Shown one piece after another: positions 16,983 through 25,471 of a DNA stretch of 64,000 bases; the first letter of the stretch is position 1; every line of letters begins with the position of its first letter. Origin of the DNA: Ohtaekwangia kribbensis (GTDB taxonomy: Bacteria; Bacteroidota; Bacteroidia; Cytophagales; Cyclobacteriaceae); the NCBI RefSeq assembly GCF_042676245.1, contig NZ_JBHTKA010000015.1:310001-374000 (forward strand), in the 5' to 3' direction. The notes beneath the pieces are model-generated. The model was not told where the DNA came from. It ran no database searches and worked only from the letters and a program-made list of their open reading frames with translations. Position numbers and translations under genes: made by a program.

Positions 16983-17840
16983 ATGCGTGCCATCTGGAAA
17001 GGACACATTCAATTTTCACTCGTAACAATCCCGGTAAGAATTTATAATGCTATAGATTCTGGTCAAAGTATAAGTTTCAATCTGCTATCGAAAGAAGGCC
17101 ATAATCCGGTGAGTTATGAGAAGAAAGATAAAGTAACAGGTCAGACGTTAAAGACAGAAGATATCGTGAAAGGGTATCAATACGAACCTGGGCAATATGT
17201 AATCATCGACCAGGAAGACCTGAACAAAGTAAAACTCAAAAGTGAAAAAGTAATTGAGATTGAAGGCTTTGTAGATACATCGGAAGTTAGTCCTACCCTT
17301 TATGAAGCTCCATACTATATTGGTCCAGACGGAGATGTAGCCGCGAAGACCTATGGTTTACTCAGTCATACATTGAAAGAAACCGGAAGAATTGCTGTTG
17401 GTAAAGTAGTGTTGCGCGATCGTGAGACACCGGTATTACTGGCTCCTATGGAAGGTGGGATGGTGATGTATCGCTTACGCTATCCAAATGAAGTTCGCAG
17501 CATGCGTGAGGTACCTCAGCTTCTGGAAGTTAAACCGGATAAAGAACAACTGAAGCTGGCGAAGACACTCGTGGATTCCATGACCACCAAGTTTGCCAAC
17601 ATCGAAATGAAGGATCATTATACTGAAGCTTTGAAGACTATTATCGATGCCAAGGTAGAGGGTAAAGAGGTTGTTACACGCATCGAAGAAACTCCGAAAG
17701 TGGTTGATATCATGACGGCTCTCAAGGCAAGTATAGATGCTGCGAAGAAACCAATGGAGAAAGCCAAAGGCGAAACGGCAAAAAAAGCAAAAGCCGAAAA
17801 AGAAAAACCAGCCAAGACTGCCAAACGAAAAGCGAGCTGA
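16983..17840 (+). CDS. ku: Ku protein, NHEJ DNA-end binding
   Basis: A 285-residue bacterial Ku. The protein forms a homodimeric ring on double-strand ends and recruits LigD. The Ku core opens with the characteristic MRAIWKGHIQFSLVTIPVRIYNA and continues through SYEKKDKVTG and the Ku-type bridging region (YYIGPDGDVAAKTYGLL) to about residue 235. The rest is a lysine/alanine-rich C-terminal tail typical of bacterial Ku, which helps end binding. The nearest upstream gene ends 128 bases away and a separate promoter is visible, so Ku is transcribed independently of ligD and of the LytTR operon. A Fur-like box overlaps the promoter. Confidence 0.95.
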   Translation: MRAIWKGHIQFSLVTIPVRIYNAIDSGQSISFNLLSKEGHNPVSYEKKDKVTGQTLKTEDIVKGYQYEPGQYVIIDQEDLNKVKLKSEKVIEIEGFVDTSEVSPTLYEAPYYIGPDGDVAAKTYGLLSHTLKETGRIAVGKVVLRDRETPVLLAPMEGGMVMYRLRYPNEVRSMREVPQLLEVKPDKEQLKLAKTLVDSMTTKFANIEMKDHYTEALKTIIDAKVEGKEVVTRIEETPKVVDIMTALKASIDAAKKPMEKAKGETAKKAKAEKEKPAKTAKRKAS

Positions 17841-17982
17841 TACTGTTACTCTGCCACAACACGTTATGCGCTATCAGTTAAACGAAAGCGATACAATAAT
17901 TACGGGCTGATCCGGTTAGCTAATAAGGAAGCCTGATAACTGTCAGCTAAACAATTAGCAGATAACGTTTAACTTTACACCC

Positions 17983-18600
17983 GTGGCAAAAATAATCCAA
18001 TTCAAAGTAGACCATGTTCCGGAGAAATTCGGACCGCAGCCTGCGCGCAGCAACAAGCAGCGCAAGCCGCAGGGTAAGGGTAAAGAATTGGAGAAACTTG
18101 GCCAGCTTAATCTCTTCACCGGTGGCAAGGTTGTTCGACTGAATCAGATCTCTGTATTCGAAGAAGCGTTGATGCTCGATGACCAGGGAGACCGCACTAC
18201 TGCCCGAACTCGCTATATGAAAGCGATCGAAGAACACGACTCGATTGCCGATGCTTACTGTAACCTGGGCATTCTCGAATTCAAGGAAGGCAACAATACC
18301 AAAGCCATCGACTTCTTCACGCTGTGTCTGAAAGAAGAGCCACGCCATTTTGAAGCACATTATAATTTAGCAAACCTCTATGCGGAGGTGGGTAATTTTG
18401 CCTTGGCAAAAGTACACTATAGCGTATCCATCGAGATCGAACCCAACTTCCCGAACAGCCATTTCAACTTAGGGCTGACGTTAGCCATGAACAAAGAATT
18501 TGCCGAAGCTATCAACGCGCTGAAGCACTACCGGCAACTCACTCCAAAAACAGAACATGGCCAGGTAGATGAACTTATCCGTAAGCTGATAAGCACGTAG
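17983..18600 (+). CDS. Cytoplasmic tetratricopeptide-repeat protein
   Basis: A 205-residue protein starting at GTG. There is no signal peptide; the first 45 residues are basic and proline-containing (KFGPQPARSNKQRKPQGKG), then several TPRs follow: DDQGDRTTARTRYMKAIEEH, IADAYCNLGILEFKEGNNT, HFEAHYNLANLYAEVGNFA and NSHFNLGLTLAMNKEFAEA. Likely a protein-interaction scaffold. TAACTTTAC just before the start could be a -7-like element. No partner is evident; the neighbouring genes look unrelated. Confidence 0.85.
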   Translation: MAKIIQFKVDHVPEKFGPQPARSNKQRKPQGKGKELEKLGQLNLFTGGKVVRLNQISVFEEALMLDDQGDRTTARTRYMKAIEEHDSIADAYCNLGILEFKEGNNTKAIDFFTLCLKEEPRHFEAHYNLANLYAEVGNFALAKVHYSVSIEIEPNFPNSHFNLGLTLAMNKEFAEAINALKHYRQLTPKTEHGQVDELIRKLIST

Positions 18601-18648
18601 GAGACCCGCAGATATACACGGATTTATAATTCTTTTTCTATAGTTCCG

Positions 18649-18667
18649 TTCCAATAACTATCGGGAC
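18649..18667. repeat. Degenerate palindromic intergenic repeat (GTCCCGATAG type)
   Basis: Read on the minus strand this is GTCCCGATAGTTATTGGAA, an imperfect palindrome resembling the GTCCCGATAGCTATCGGGAC element that recurs in Bacteroidota intergenic DNA. It sits between two convergent genes. Only one copy is seen here. Confidence 0.35.
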
Positions 18668-18676
18668 TGGAAAAGA

Positions 18677-19531
18677 TCACATCGTCCAGATGGTGATGAA
18701 GAAGAGGAAGAATCGATACGCCTCCAACGCCAGGAACAATCCAAGAATACCGGCAAAAGCTTTTAGTATTAAACGCTTGCCCTTCTGACCATAAAATGTT
18801 CGGGCTGCATAGAATATAAAGTATAGATTGGTAGATACGAAGATGATGGTGAGTGTAAGGTCATTCAGATATACACCATAGGTTGCATGACTCACACGAA
18901 AGATTTTGTTGATAAGCGCGAACAGCAACGATAGCCCGATAGCATTTACCGCCAGGTTAAAACTTGTAAGCTCCACAGCAAATGCCACGTGATCGGTAAA
19001 GTAACGGTTCTTCTTTCGGAATATAACACTGAGTGGTAAAGAGGCAAGTACGACAAATACTACGATCAGCAGCTTGGCCAGGCTTGTGGTCTTGTCGTTA
19101 TACATCAATTCGAAACCGGCCATGGTCATACCATCTTTTTTAAGGATGCCGGCAACAATACTCCTGGCAAGTTTACTATGCGGCAGCACATGCAGTTGTG
19201 TGTAGAGCGATGAGTTGAACATCTGCAGCACTGGAAAGAGAAAGTATATCAGGTTCAGAATGAAGAACATCTGCAACGGGCGCATATACATCACTCTTCT
19301 GCCGTCTACATACTCGCGTGATAAAAAGCCCGGCCTGGATATAGTTGACCACAATGATTTGATAAACCTGTTATCCACGAAAGTGGTGGCGACCAGTACG
19401 GTTCCCAGGAACGATTTGAACTTACGGTCTTTAGGCTCAATTACTTTTTCACCGCACAGGTTACAATACAGTCCAACGAACGTGTGGCCACAGCTTTTAC
19501 ACGTGTGTTCTTGCAAGGCGAGGTTATCCAT
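18677..19531 (-). CDS. DUF3667 family membrane protein with N-terminal zinc ribbon
   Basis: A 284-residue protein. A zinc-ribbon pair CKSCGHTFVGLYCNLCG (residues 11-27) is followed by the DUF3667 signature ending in SRPGFLSREYVDGRR and MYMRPLQMFFILNLIYF, then four or five transmembrane helices. DUF3667 proteins are common in Bacteroidota; the function is not established. The start gives the complete zinc ribbon. It is convergent with the TPR gene, and the HEAT-like gene lies 63 bases upstream on the same strand. Confidence 0.88.
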   Translation of the reverse strand: MDNLALQEHTCKSCGHTFVGLYCNLCGEKVIEPKDRKFKSFLGTVLVATTFVDNRFIKSLWSTISRPGFLSREYVDGRRVMYMRPLQMFFILNLIYFLFPVLQMFNSSLYTQLHVLPHSKLARSIVAGILKKDGMTMAGFELMYNDKTTSLAKLLIVVFVVLASLPLSVIFRKKNRYFTDHVAFAVELTSFNLAVNAIGLSLLFALINKIFRVSHATYGVYLNDLTLTIIFVSTNLYFIFYAARTFYGQKGKRLILKAFAGILGLFLALEAYRFFLFFITIWTM

Positions 19532-19594
19532 TTCTTCTACAGGCTCTGGTTAGTATCTATACTTGTCAACGTATAATGGATCGGGATGATCACA

Positions 19595-20113
19595 TCAACT
19601 ATTGCCGAGTGCTTTTAATACCCGATGCGCCCTTACGGTAAACCCCGGTGATGCATAGGGGAGTTGATCTTCGAGTATGATCTTCAGTTCTTTTTTAAGA
19701 TCCGGTTCTTTTTCAATGATGTTACTCAATACTGTCATGGCGAATACCTTGATCGCAATGGCTTCCTTTTTACTTTGCAGATACTGAAAGCAAAGGTCGG
19801 CAACATTACCGTGAAGTGACTTTGGGATCGTGCAGAACTGAAGGAACCGCATGGTGTTTCTCTTCACAGCATCGTGAATGCCGGGCTCTTGCAGGTGCCT
19901 GAGTATTCGCTTCAGATGCGGCTTAACCAGGGTCGGATTACGCTCAACACAAAGGTTAAGCGGCCAGGAAGCTCGCTGCGTAATACGATAAGGTCCTTTC
20001 AAGAACGTATCAACCAGAACTTTAAAGTGGGTAGGATTATCGTTCACATAATCAGCAATTTTGGTAGCCTGACTTCTAGTATGAGCTCGAAGTAATTCGC
20101 GGGTTAAATCCAT
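19595..20113 (-). CDS. HEAT/ARM-repeat-like protein, unrecognised
   Basis: A 172-residue, all-helical protein with no signal peptide. Several helical pairs resemble HEAT repeats (for example WPLNLCVERNPTLVKPHLKR and AVKRNTMRFLQFCTIPKSL), including an IAIKVFAMTVLSNI segment that looks like the second helix of such a unit. These folds bind proteins or nucleic acid, as in the DNA-glycosylase-like HEAT proteins, but no catalytic motif is seen. It precedes the DUF3667 gene on the same strand with a 63-base gap and may be co-transcribed. Confidence 0.75.
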   Translation of the reverse strand: MDLTRELLRAHTRSQATKIADYVNDNPTHFKVLVDTFLKGPYRITQRASWPLNLCVERNPTLVKPHLKRILRHLQEPGIHDAVKRNTMRFLQFCTIPKSLHGNVADLCFQYLQSKKEAIAIKVFAMTVLSNIIEKEPDLKKELKIILEDQLPYASPGFTVRAHRVLKALGNS

Positions 20114-20190
20114 TGAAAGGTTATTAGATCAATTGACCGTCACTACAGACAGATAAACTTTTCAAAATAAGTGTTTTTGATTTTGACATT

Positions 20191-20198
20191 TACATTTG
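20191..20198 (+). promoter_or_regulatory. Candidate -7 promoter element TACATTTG
   Basis: TACATTTG is an exact match to TAnnTTTG. It lies 21 bases before the ATG of the 32-codon ORF at 20220. No good -33 TTTG stands at the usual distance, so the promoter call is moderate. Confidence 0.45.
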
Positions 20199-20219
20199 GT
20201 TAAGATTAAACCATGACCT

Positions 20220-20318
20220 ATGGGAGTACTTTTAGCACTACTGTCTACTGCTTTAGTCCAGATCGGTCTTTGTATCTTTTGTTTCATCCAAAAAGCTCGT
20301 TTGAAGGTTAATACTTAA
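20220..20318 (+). CDS. Small single-helix membrane peptide, 32 residues, unrecognised
   Basis: ATG to TAA encodes 32 residues: a hydrophobic stretch of about 22 (MGVLLALLSTALVQIGLCIF and two more) followed by a basic, polar tail (QKARLKVNT). That is the layout of a single-span membrane peptide with a cytoplasmic C terminus by the positive-inside rule. Three things support a real gene: an exact TAnnTTTG element 21 bases upstream, a strong terminator 21 bases after the stop, and no other gene in the 316-base gap. Too short for most gene finders. It could instead be a leader or small RNA that merely contains an ORF. Confidence 0.5.
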   Translation: MGVLLALLSTALVQIGLCIFCFIQKARLKVNT

Positions 20319-20339
20319 TCACAAATATTTTTTTCGGGC

Positions 20340-20378
20340 ACGTGGAGCTTTTGACAATCAAAGAGCTTCACGTTTTTT
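20340..20378 (+). terminator. Rho-independent terminator after the small ORF
   Basis: A 13-bp stem (ACGTGGAGCTTTT with AAGAGCTTCACGT, two G-U pairs) with an eight-base loop is followed by six T residues. No plus-strand gene other than the 32-codon ORF ends nearby, so a short transcript must end here. Confidence 0.8.
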
Positions 20379-20429
20379 ATTTTGTCGTAATCCTAAAATG
20401 ATCTATATTCAATCCTCAAGCACGCGCAC

Positions 20430-20846
20430 ATGGCAACGTTGAGCATGTCAAAGAAAAAATTATTCACCGCAGATTATGAGATTCATGCATCTATCAAGAT
20501 GCTATATCCCTATATACAGACTGCGAGTGGTCTTTCTGAATGGTTTGCCGATGACGTCAGGATCAACAATGAAGACAAGTGTTTTACTTTCTTTTGGGAT
20601 AGTGAAGAACACAAGGCCCGGCAAACAGCTCATCGCACCAATCATTTTGCACGCTTCGAATTTTTACCGGAGAATGATAATGATACTCGCGATCCATCGT
20701 ACTTCGAACTCCGGCTTGAGTTCAACGAGCTCACACAGTCAGTCTATCTAAAGGTGTTTGATTACTCAGACTTTGATGATCACAAAGAACTTCAGGATCT
20801 GTGGGATGGACTGATCGAAACGCTTCGTAAAACCGTAGGCGGTTGA
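20430..20846 (+). CDS. START-like domain (SRPBCC superfamily) protein
   Basis: A 138-residue cytoplasmic protein of the START-like/AHSA1-related fold as found in Bacteroidota. It has the N-terminal strand LFTADYEIHASIKMLYPYI, the segment TASGLSEWFADDV that is typical of this superfamily, and a closing long helix (DLWDGLIETLRKTV). Such proteins bind hydrophobic ligands in a central cavity; the ligand is not known. The ATG at 20430 is used, but starts at the sixth or seventh codon (MSKKKLF) are also possible. The LptF/G-like gene follows after about 75 bases. Confidence 0.8.
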   Translation: MATLSMSKKKLFTADYEIHASIKMLYPYIQTASGLSEWFADDVRINNEDKCFTFFWDSEEHKARQTAHRTNHFARFEFLPENDNDTRDPSYFELRLEFNELTQSVYLKVFDYSDFDDHKELQDLWDGLIETLRKTVGG

Positions 20847-20922
20847 TATATTTTCCCGCTCAATAGCTCACTAAAAATTTTTATTCGTTCGCATTGGCTT
20901 TATTTTTGAGCTTATGCTCTAT

Positions 20923-22773
20923 ATGAAAAAGATAGACAAGCTTGTCTTGGATGCAATCATCGGCCCGTTCCTCATCACCTTCCTGGTCGTTGTCTTTATC
21001 CTGTTGAATGTAAACATGTTGAAGTACTTCGATGACATCATCGGGAAAGGGCTGGATTACTGGACACTCGGACAACTGTTTTTTCATTTCGCTGTATTTA
21101 CGGTACCTACTGCCATGCCATTGGCCGTGCTGCTGTCGTCACTCATCGCCTTTGGAAATTTAGGAGAGCACTTTGAGTTAACAGCCATCAAAGCTTCAGG
21201 CGTTTCACTCGTGCGTGTATTGCGTCCGATCTTCTTCTTCGTATTGGTGTTAACGGCTTTTGCATTTTATGCCAACAACGACCTCGTGCCTAAGTCAGCA
21301 CTCGAAGCCTATAGTTTGCTGTACGATATAAAGCAAAAGAAGCCTGCACTTGATCTTCGTGAAGGAGCATTTTACAACGGCATCAACGACATCAGTATAA
21401 AAGTAAACAAGAAGTTTCCCGATGGCATTACGTTAAAAGATGTGATTGTGTACGACCATCGCAAGAATGATGGTAACAAAGAAGTTACGATCGCAGACTC
21501 GGGTAGAATGCAAACTATACTCAACGAGCGCTACCTGAAGTTTGAATTGTTCAACGGGTTCAATTATACTGAAGGCGCTAGCAACGAGCGTGAAGTAGTA
21601 GGGCAGAAGCGTAACCGGAATTCTGAAACGCTGAGTCGGAGTAAATTTGCTAAGACACAAGTTGTGTTCGACTTGTCATCGTTCCAGATGGATCGCACCG
21701 ACAAGAAGTGGTTTCAGAGCAATCGGATCATGCGTAATCTGGGGCAGTTGGATGGCGATATTGATTCCATCCGAAGAGAGATCCTGAACCAACGTCTTAA
21801 TCATTATTTATACCGCCCCAGTTACTTCAGCTATTACCTTCGGAAAGACACAACCATCATGCCGCTGGAAGTATATAAACATAAACTATATAGAGACTCG
21901 ATCAACAGTCTTCCGTATCGTGATAAGATGCACCCACAAGGTGAGCAGCAACCTCCGCTACCCGCTAAAGTTATAGAACAACCTCCTGCTAAAACCGAGA
22001 AGCCGGCAACAACCACGGAGCAACCTTCAACAACGGCCACAGCTAAGATTGAGAAAAAGGTAACAGAGAAACCTGCGGCTGTTAAGAAAGATACAGCACC
22101 TCCGACTGCATTTAAAAAACTGGATCGTCCTCGTGCGCTGGAGCATGTGAGGAAGCGGCCGATAAAGAAACCGGCTGTTAAACAAGAAACGAGGAAGACC
22201 GAGTCGACAGTAAAGCCTGTCTTGCCCGCTAAAAAATTACCGATGACTGACTCTGCTTTTCGTGCCAAGGTAGATAGCGTATTTAAAATAGAGCCGGCCG
22301 CCGAAGTATGGCAAGGTGCAGCCAACACCGCGCGCCAGGTGAAGAGCCAGGTACAGAACGCGAACGGCAGCATCGATAATTATGCAACCGAGCTGCGCAT
22401 CTTCGAGATTCAATGGCATAAAATTTTTGCGAGCTCTTTTGCCTGCATCGCTATGTTTTTGATTGGTGCTCCGTTGGGGGCCATCATCAAGCGAGGAGGT
22501 TTGGGAGTTCCGTTCCTGGTATCGATACTCTTCTTTATAGTATACTATGTATTGACGATGCAAGGGGAGAAGCTGGCCAAGCAGGGAAACCTGAGTATTA
22601 TTGCCGGAGTATGGATGGCCGATATCCTGTTATTTATCACGGGTTTATTTTTCCTGCGACAGGCTCGCGTGGATGCCAGACTATTTGAAGCTGATTTCTA
22701 CAGTGTTATCGTAGATAAAATAAAGCGTTGGTTTACACAAAAAAAACAGCGAAACCAGTCGCAACCGGTTTAA
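20923..22773 (+). CDS. LptF/LptG-family LPS export permease
   Basis: A 616-residue inner-membrane protein of the YjgP/YjgQ family, part of the LptB2FG transporter that extracts lipopolysaccharide. The N-terminal three helices include the family motif FFHFAVFTVPTAMPLAVLLSSLIAFG (read as one region) and the loop ELTAIKASGVSL; three more helices close the protein, with PLGAIIKRGG. A periplasmic beta-jellyroll lies between. It carries an unusual Pro/Lys/Thr-rich insertion of about 100 residues before the last helices. An exact TATTTTTG (-7 type) at 20901-20908 leaves almost no leader for the ATG at 20914, so the next ATG, at 20923, is preferred. LptF and LptG cannot be separated here. Confidence 0.9.
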   Translation: MKKIDKLVLDAIIGPFLITFLVVVFILLNVNMLKYFDDIIGKGLDYWTLGQLFFHFAVFTVPTAMPLAVLLSSLIAFGNLGEHFELTAIKASGVSLVRVLRPIFFFVLVLTAFAFYANNDLVPKSALEAYSLLYDIKQKKPALDLREGAFYNGINDISIKVNKKFPDGITLKDVIVYDHRKNDGNKEVTIADSGRMQTILNERYLKFELFNGFNYTEGASNEREVVGQKRNRNSETLSRSKFAKTQVVFDLSSFQMDRTDKKWFQSNRIMRNLGQLDGDIDSIRREILNQRLNHYLYRPSYFSYYLRKDTTIMPLEVYKHKLYRDSINSLPYRDKMHPQGEQQPPLPAKVIEQPPAKTEKPATTTEQPSTTATAKIEKKVTEKPAAVKKDTAPPTAFKKLDRPRALEHVRKRPIKKPAVKQETRKTESTVKPVLPAKKLPMTDSAFRAKVDSVFKIEPAAEVWQGAANTARQVKSQVQNANGSIDNYATELRIFEIQWHKIFASSFACIAMFLIGAPLGAIIKRGGLGVPFLVSILFFIVYYVLTMQGEKLAKQGNLSIIAGVWMADILLFITGLFFLRQARVDARLFEADFYSVIVDKIKRWFTQKKQRNQSQPV

Positions 22774-22797
22774 GTTGTTTAAAGTTTGTGGTAGTTC

Positions 22798-22829
22798 TTG
22801 GAAAATTCGGCCATTTTGGCTTACCTTTG
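22798..22829 (+). promoter_or_regulatory. Promoter of rpsO (TTG-N21-TACCTTTG)
   Basis: A -33 TTG at 22798-22800 and an exact TAnnTTTG element TACCTTTG at 22822-22829 are 21 bases apart. The predicted start near 22836 leaves a leader of about 30 bases with no Shine-Dalgarno sequence, usual in this phylum. Confidence 0.7.
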
Positions 22830-22865
22830 CCCGCTGAAATAAGAAGATAAAAATAATTTTTTGAG

Positions 22866-23141
22866 ATGTATTTAACTACTGAAATTAAGCAAGGTCTGTT
22901 TTCGAAGCACGGCTTTGGTAAGAAGAATGAGGATACAGGTTCTCCTGAGTCTCAAATTGCCCTGTTCACGCATCGTATCAACCACTTGACCCAACACTTG
23001 AAAGAGAATAAAAAGGATTTCTCAACTCAACAAGGCTTGATGAAATTGGTAGGTAAGCGTAAGAAGCTGTTAAACTACCTCCAGAATACGAACATCGAAC
23101 GCTACAGGGCGGTTCTAGCAGATCTCGACCTGAGAAAATAA
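22866..23141 (+). CDS. rpsO: 30S ribosomal protein S15
   Basis: A 91-residue protein, close to the normal 89 of S15. It binds 16S rRNA early in small-subunit assembly. Conserved blocks are visible: DTGSPESQIALFTHRINHLTQHL, FSTQQGLMKLVGKRKKLLNYL and RYRAVLADLDLRK. It is followed by pnp, the same order as in many bacteria, with a terminator-like hairpin between. Transcribed from its own strong promoter. Confidence 0.98.
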   Translation: MYLTTEIKQGLFSKHGFGKKNEDTGSPESQIALFTHRINHLTQHLKENKKDFSTQQGLMKLVGKRKKLLNYLQNTNIERYRAVLADLDLRK

Positions 23142-23158
23142 GAAATCTACATTCCCCG

Positions 23159-23187
23159 AAGGGAACCCGACCAAAGGTTCCCTTTTT
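23159..23187 (+). terminator. Terminator/attenuator between rpsO and pnp
   Basis: A nine-base stem AAGGGAACC / GGTTCCCTT with an eight-base loop is followed by a T-run. It lies 17 bases after the rpsO stop and may be partly read through into pnp, as the rpsO-pnp order suggests. Confidence 0.85.
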
Positions 23188-23242
23188 GCATTTTTAAAAA
23201 ATGAGGTAAACCTGTGTGGGTATATCTCCAACAATCTATTTT

Positions 23243-25390
23243 ATGAAACCGACTGTTATAACAAAAACATGTAAGCTGCCCGATGGCCGCGAGATAACCA
23301 TTGAAACCGGAAAGCTGGCTCGTCAGGCAGATGGTGCCGTTGTTTTAAAAATGGGTAACACCATGTTGTTGGCTACTGTGGTATCGGCTCAGGATGCCAA
23401 AGAAGGTACAGACTTCCTTCCCTTATCTGTTGATTACCAGGAGAAATTTGCTTCTACCGGAAAAGTACCCGGTGGATTTTTGAAACGTGAAAGTAAATTA
23501 TCGGATTACGAAGTATTGATCAGCCGTTTGGTTGACCGAGCGATCCGTCCGTTGTTTCCTGCAGATTATCACGCAGATACGCAGGTAATGATATATCTTA
23601 TCTCCGGGGATGAGAGTGCGTTACCCGATGCTCTCGCGGCATTTGCTGCATCAGCTGCATTGACTATATCTGATATTCCTTTCCAGGGGCCTATATCTGA
23701 AGTACGCGTTGCGCGTGTTGACGGCAAATTTTTGATCAACCCATCCATGGCTGACAAGAGCCGTGCTGATATAGATCTGATCGTTGCTGCTTCCATCGAA
23801 AACATTTTGATGGTAGAAGGCGAGATGAAGGAAGTGAGCGAAGAAGATATGCTGCAGGCATTGAAGATTGCTCACGAAGCAATCATTGAACAATGCAAAG
23901 TACAAATTGAGTTTGCAGAAGCAGTTGGTCGTAAAGAGAAGCGTGTGTATAGCCACGAAGTGAACGATGAAGCGTTGCGTGCTGAGTTATTTACTAAATT
24001 CTATGACCAGGTTTACGCTGCTGCTGCACGTTTGCTTACCAATAAGAAGGAAAGATCGGAAGCGCTATCGAAGCCACTCGATGAATACCTCGAGTCGTTA
24101 CCAGAGGATAGCACAATCGATCCGGGAATGGTAAAGCGCTACTATAAAGATATTATGAAGAAGGCTGCGCGTGATCTGGCACTTAACCAGGGATTACGTC
24201 TGGATGGTCGTAAGACGCGCGAAATCAGATCAATATGGTCTGAAGTTGATTACCTTCCTTCAACACATGGTTCATCAATATTTACCCGTGGTGAAACACA
24301 ATCGCTCACAACGGTAACGCTAGGCACCAAACTCGATGAGCAGATGATTGATGGTGCTATGATTTCCGGATCAAGCAAATTTATACTGCACTATAATTTC
24401 CCAGGTTTCTCAACCGGAGAAGTGAAGCCGAACAGAGGTCCGGGCAGACGTGAAGTTGGTCACGGTAACCTGGCCTTCCGCGCGTTGAAGCAAGTGCTTC
24501 CGCCAGATGAAAAGAATCCCTATACCATTCGTGTGGTATCTGATATTCTGGAGTCTAACGGATCATCTTCTATGGCAACTGTATGTGCCGGTTCGTTGGC
24601 GCTGATGGATGCTGGTGTTCCTGTTAAAGGTCCGGTATCAGGTATAGCAATGGGTATGATCTCCGATAGCCAGACGGGTAAATATGCGATCTTGTCTGAC
24701 ATCCTGGGGGATGAGGATCACTTAGGTGATATGGACTTTAAAGTAACAGGCACTGAGCAAGGCATTACAGCTTGCCAGATGGACCTGAAAGTAGATGGCT
24801 TAACGTATGAAGTATTACGCGAGGCATTGCTGCAGGCGAAAGAAGGAAGACTTCACATTCTCAACGAGATGAAGAAGACTATGTCAGCTCCGCGTGCCGA
24901 ACTGAAACCACATACGCCTCGTGCTGAAACTGTCATCATCGAGAAAGAGATGATTGGTGCAGTAATCGGGCCCGGTGGTAAAGTTGTTCAGGATATACAA
25001 AACACAACCGGTGCAACTGTCGTTATCGAAGAAGTTAACAATAAAGGAGTAGTGAACGTCTTTGCAAATAGCAAAGAGGTTATGGATGCCGCGTTAAGAC
25101 GCATTAAAGGCATCGTAGCGGTTCCTGAAGTAGGAGAGGTTTATGATGGCAAGGTAAAATCCATCATGCCGTTCGGAGCATTTGTAGAGTTTATGCCAGG
25201 TAAAGATGGCTTGCTCCACATCTCTGAAATTAAATGGGAACGCCTGGAGTCAATGGAAGGTGTGCTGGAAGTTGGTGAGGAAGTGAAAGTAAAACTGATC
25301 GAAGTAGACAAAAAGACTGGCAAGTTCCGTCTATCGAGAAAAGTATTACTGCCAAGACCTCCGAAGAAGGAAACAACTGCAGCAGAATAA
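23243..25390 (+). CDS. pnp: Polyribonucleotide nucleotidyltransferase (PNPase)
   Basis: A 715-residue phosphorolytic 3'-5' exoribonuclease. The ATG at 23243 is chosen; an in-frame GTG nine codons upstream would add residues with no PNPase similarity. The domains run in order: RNase PH domain 1 (LARQADGAVVLKMGNTMLLA onward), an all-helical linker, RNase PH domain 2 with the catalytic region FSTGEVKPNRGPGRREVGHG and DILGDEDHLGDMDFKV, a KH domain (MIGAVIGPGGKVVQ) and an S1 domain (GKVKSIMPFGAFVEFMPGKD). Full length and intact. Works in RNA decay and quality control. Confidence 0.98.
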   Translation: MKPTVITKTCKLPDGREITIETGKLARQADGAVVLKMGNTMLLATVVSAQDAKEGTDFLPLSVDYQEKFASTGKVPGGFLKRESKLSDYEVLISRLVDRAIRPLFPADYHADTQVMIYLISGDESALPDALAAFAASAALTISDIPFQGPISEVRVARVDGKFLINPSMADKSRADIDLIVAASIENILMVEGEMKEVSEEDMLQALKIAHEAIIEQCKVQIEFAEAVGRKEKRVYSHEVNDEALRAELFTKFYDQVYAAAARLLTNKKERSEALSKPLDEYLESLPEDSTIDPGMVKRYYKDIMKKAARDLALNQGLRLDGRKTREIRSIWSEVDYLPSTHGSSIFTRGETQSLTTVTLGTKLDEQMIDGAMISGSSKFILHYNFPGFSTGEVKPNRGPGRREVGHGNLAFRALKQVLPPDEKNPYTIRVVSDILESNGSSSMATVCAGSLALMDAGVPVKGPVSGIAMGMISDSQTGKYAILSDILGDEDHLGDMDFKVTGTEQGITACQMDLKVDGLTYEVLREALLQAKEGRLHILNEMKKTMSAPRAELKPHTPRAETVIIEKEMIGAVIGPGGKVVQDIQNTTGATVVIEEVNNKGVVNVFANSKEVMDAALRRIKGIVAVPEVGEVYDGKVKSIMPFGAFVEFMPGKDGLLHISEIKWERLESMEGVLEVGEEVKVKLIEVDKKTGKFRLSRKVLLPRPPKKETTAAE

Positions 25391-25421
25391 TCGTACACCG
25401 GTAATTGACAGGAACTAACTT

Positions 25422-25439
25422 TTAACAGTATATTGTTAA
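25422..25439. promoter_or_regulatory. Inverted repeat TTAACA-N6-TGTTAA upstream of the sigma factor gene
   Basis: TTAACAGTATATTGTTAA has perfect six-base arms around GTATAT. It overlaps TATATTG, a candidate -7 element with TTG 21 bases upstream at 25405-25407. A symmetrical site on a promoter suggests an operator; the binding protein is unknown. The gene start lies 33 bases downstream. Confidence 0.4.
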
Positions 25440-25471
25440 CTAAACGAACGTAAACAGAGCAAGACAGGAAC

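Noticed and set aside
23216..23242. Upstream GTG start for pnp
   Set aside because: The added nine residues do not match PNPase N termini, and the ATG at 23243 fits the family.
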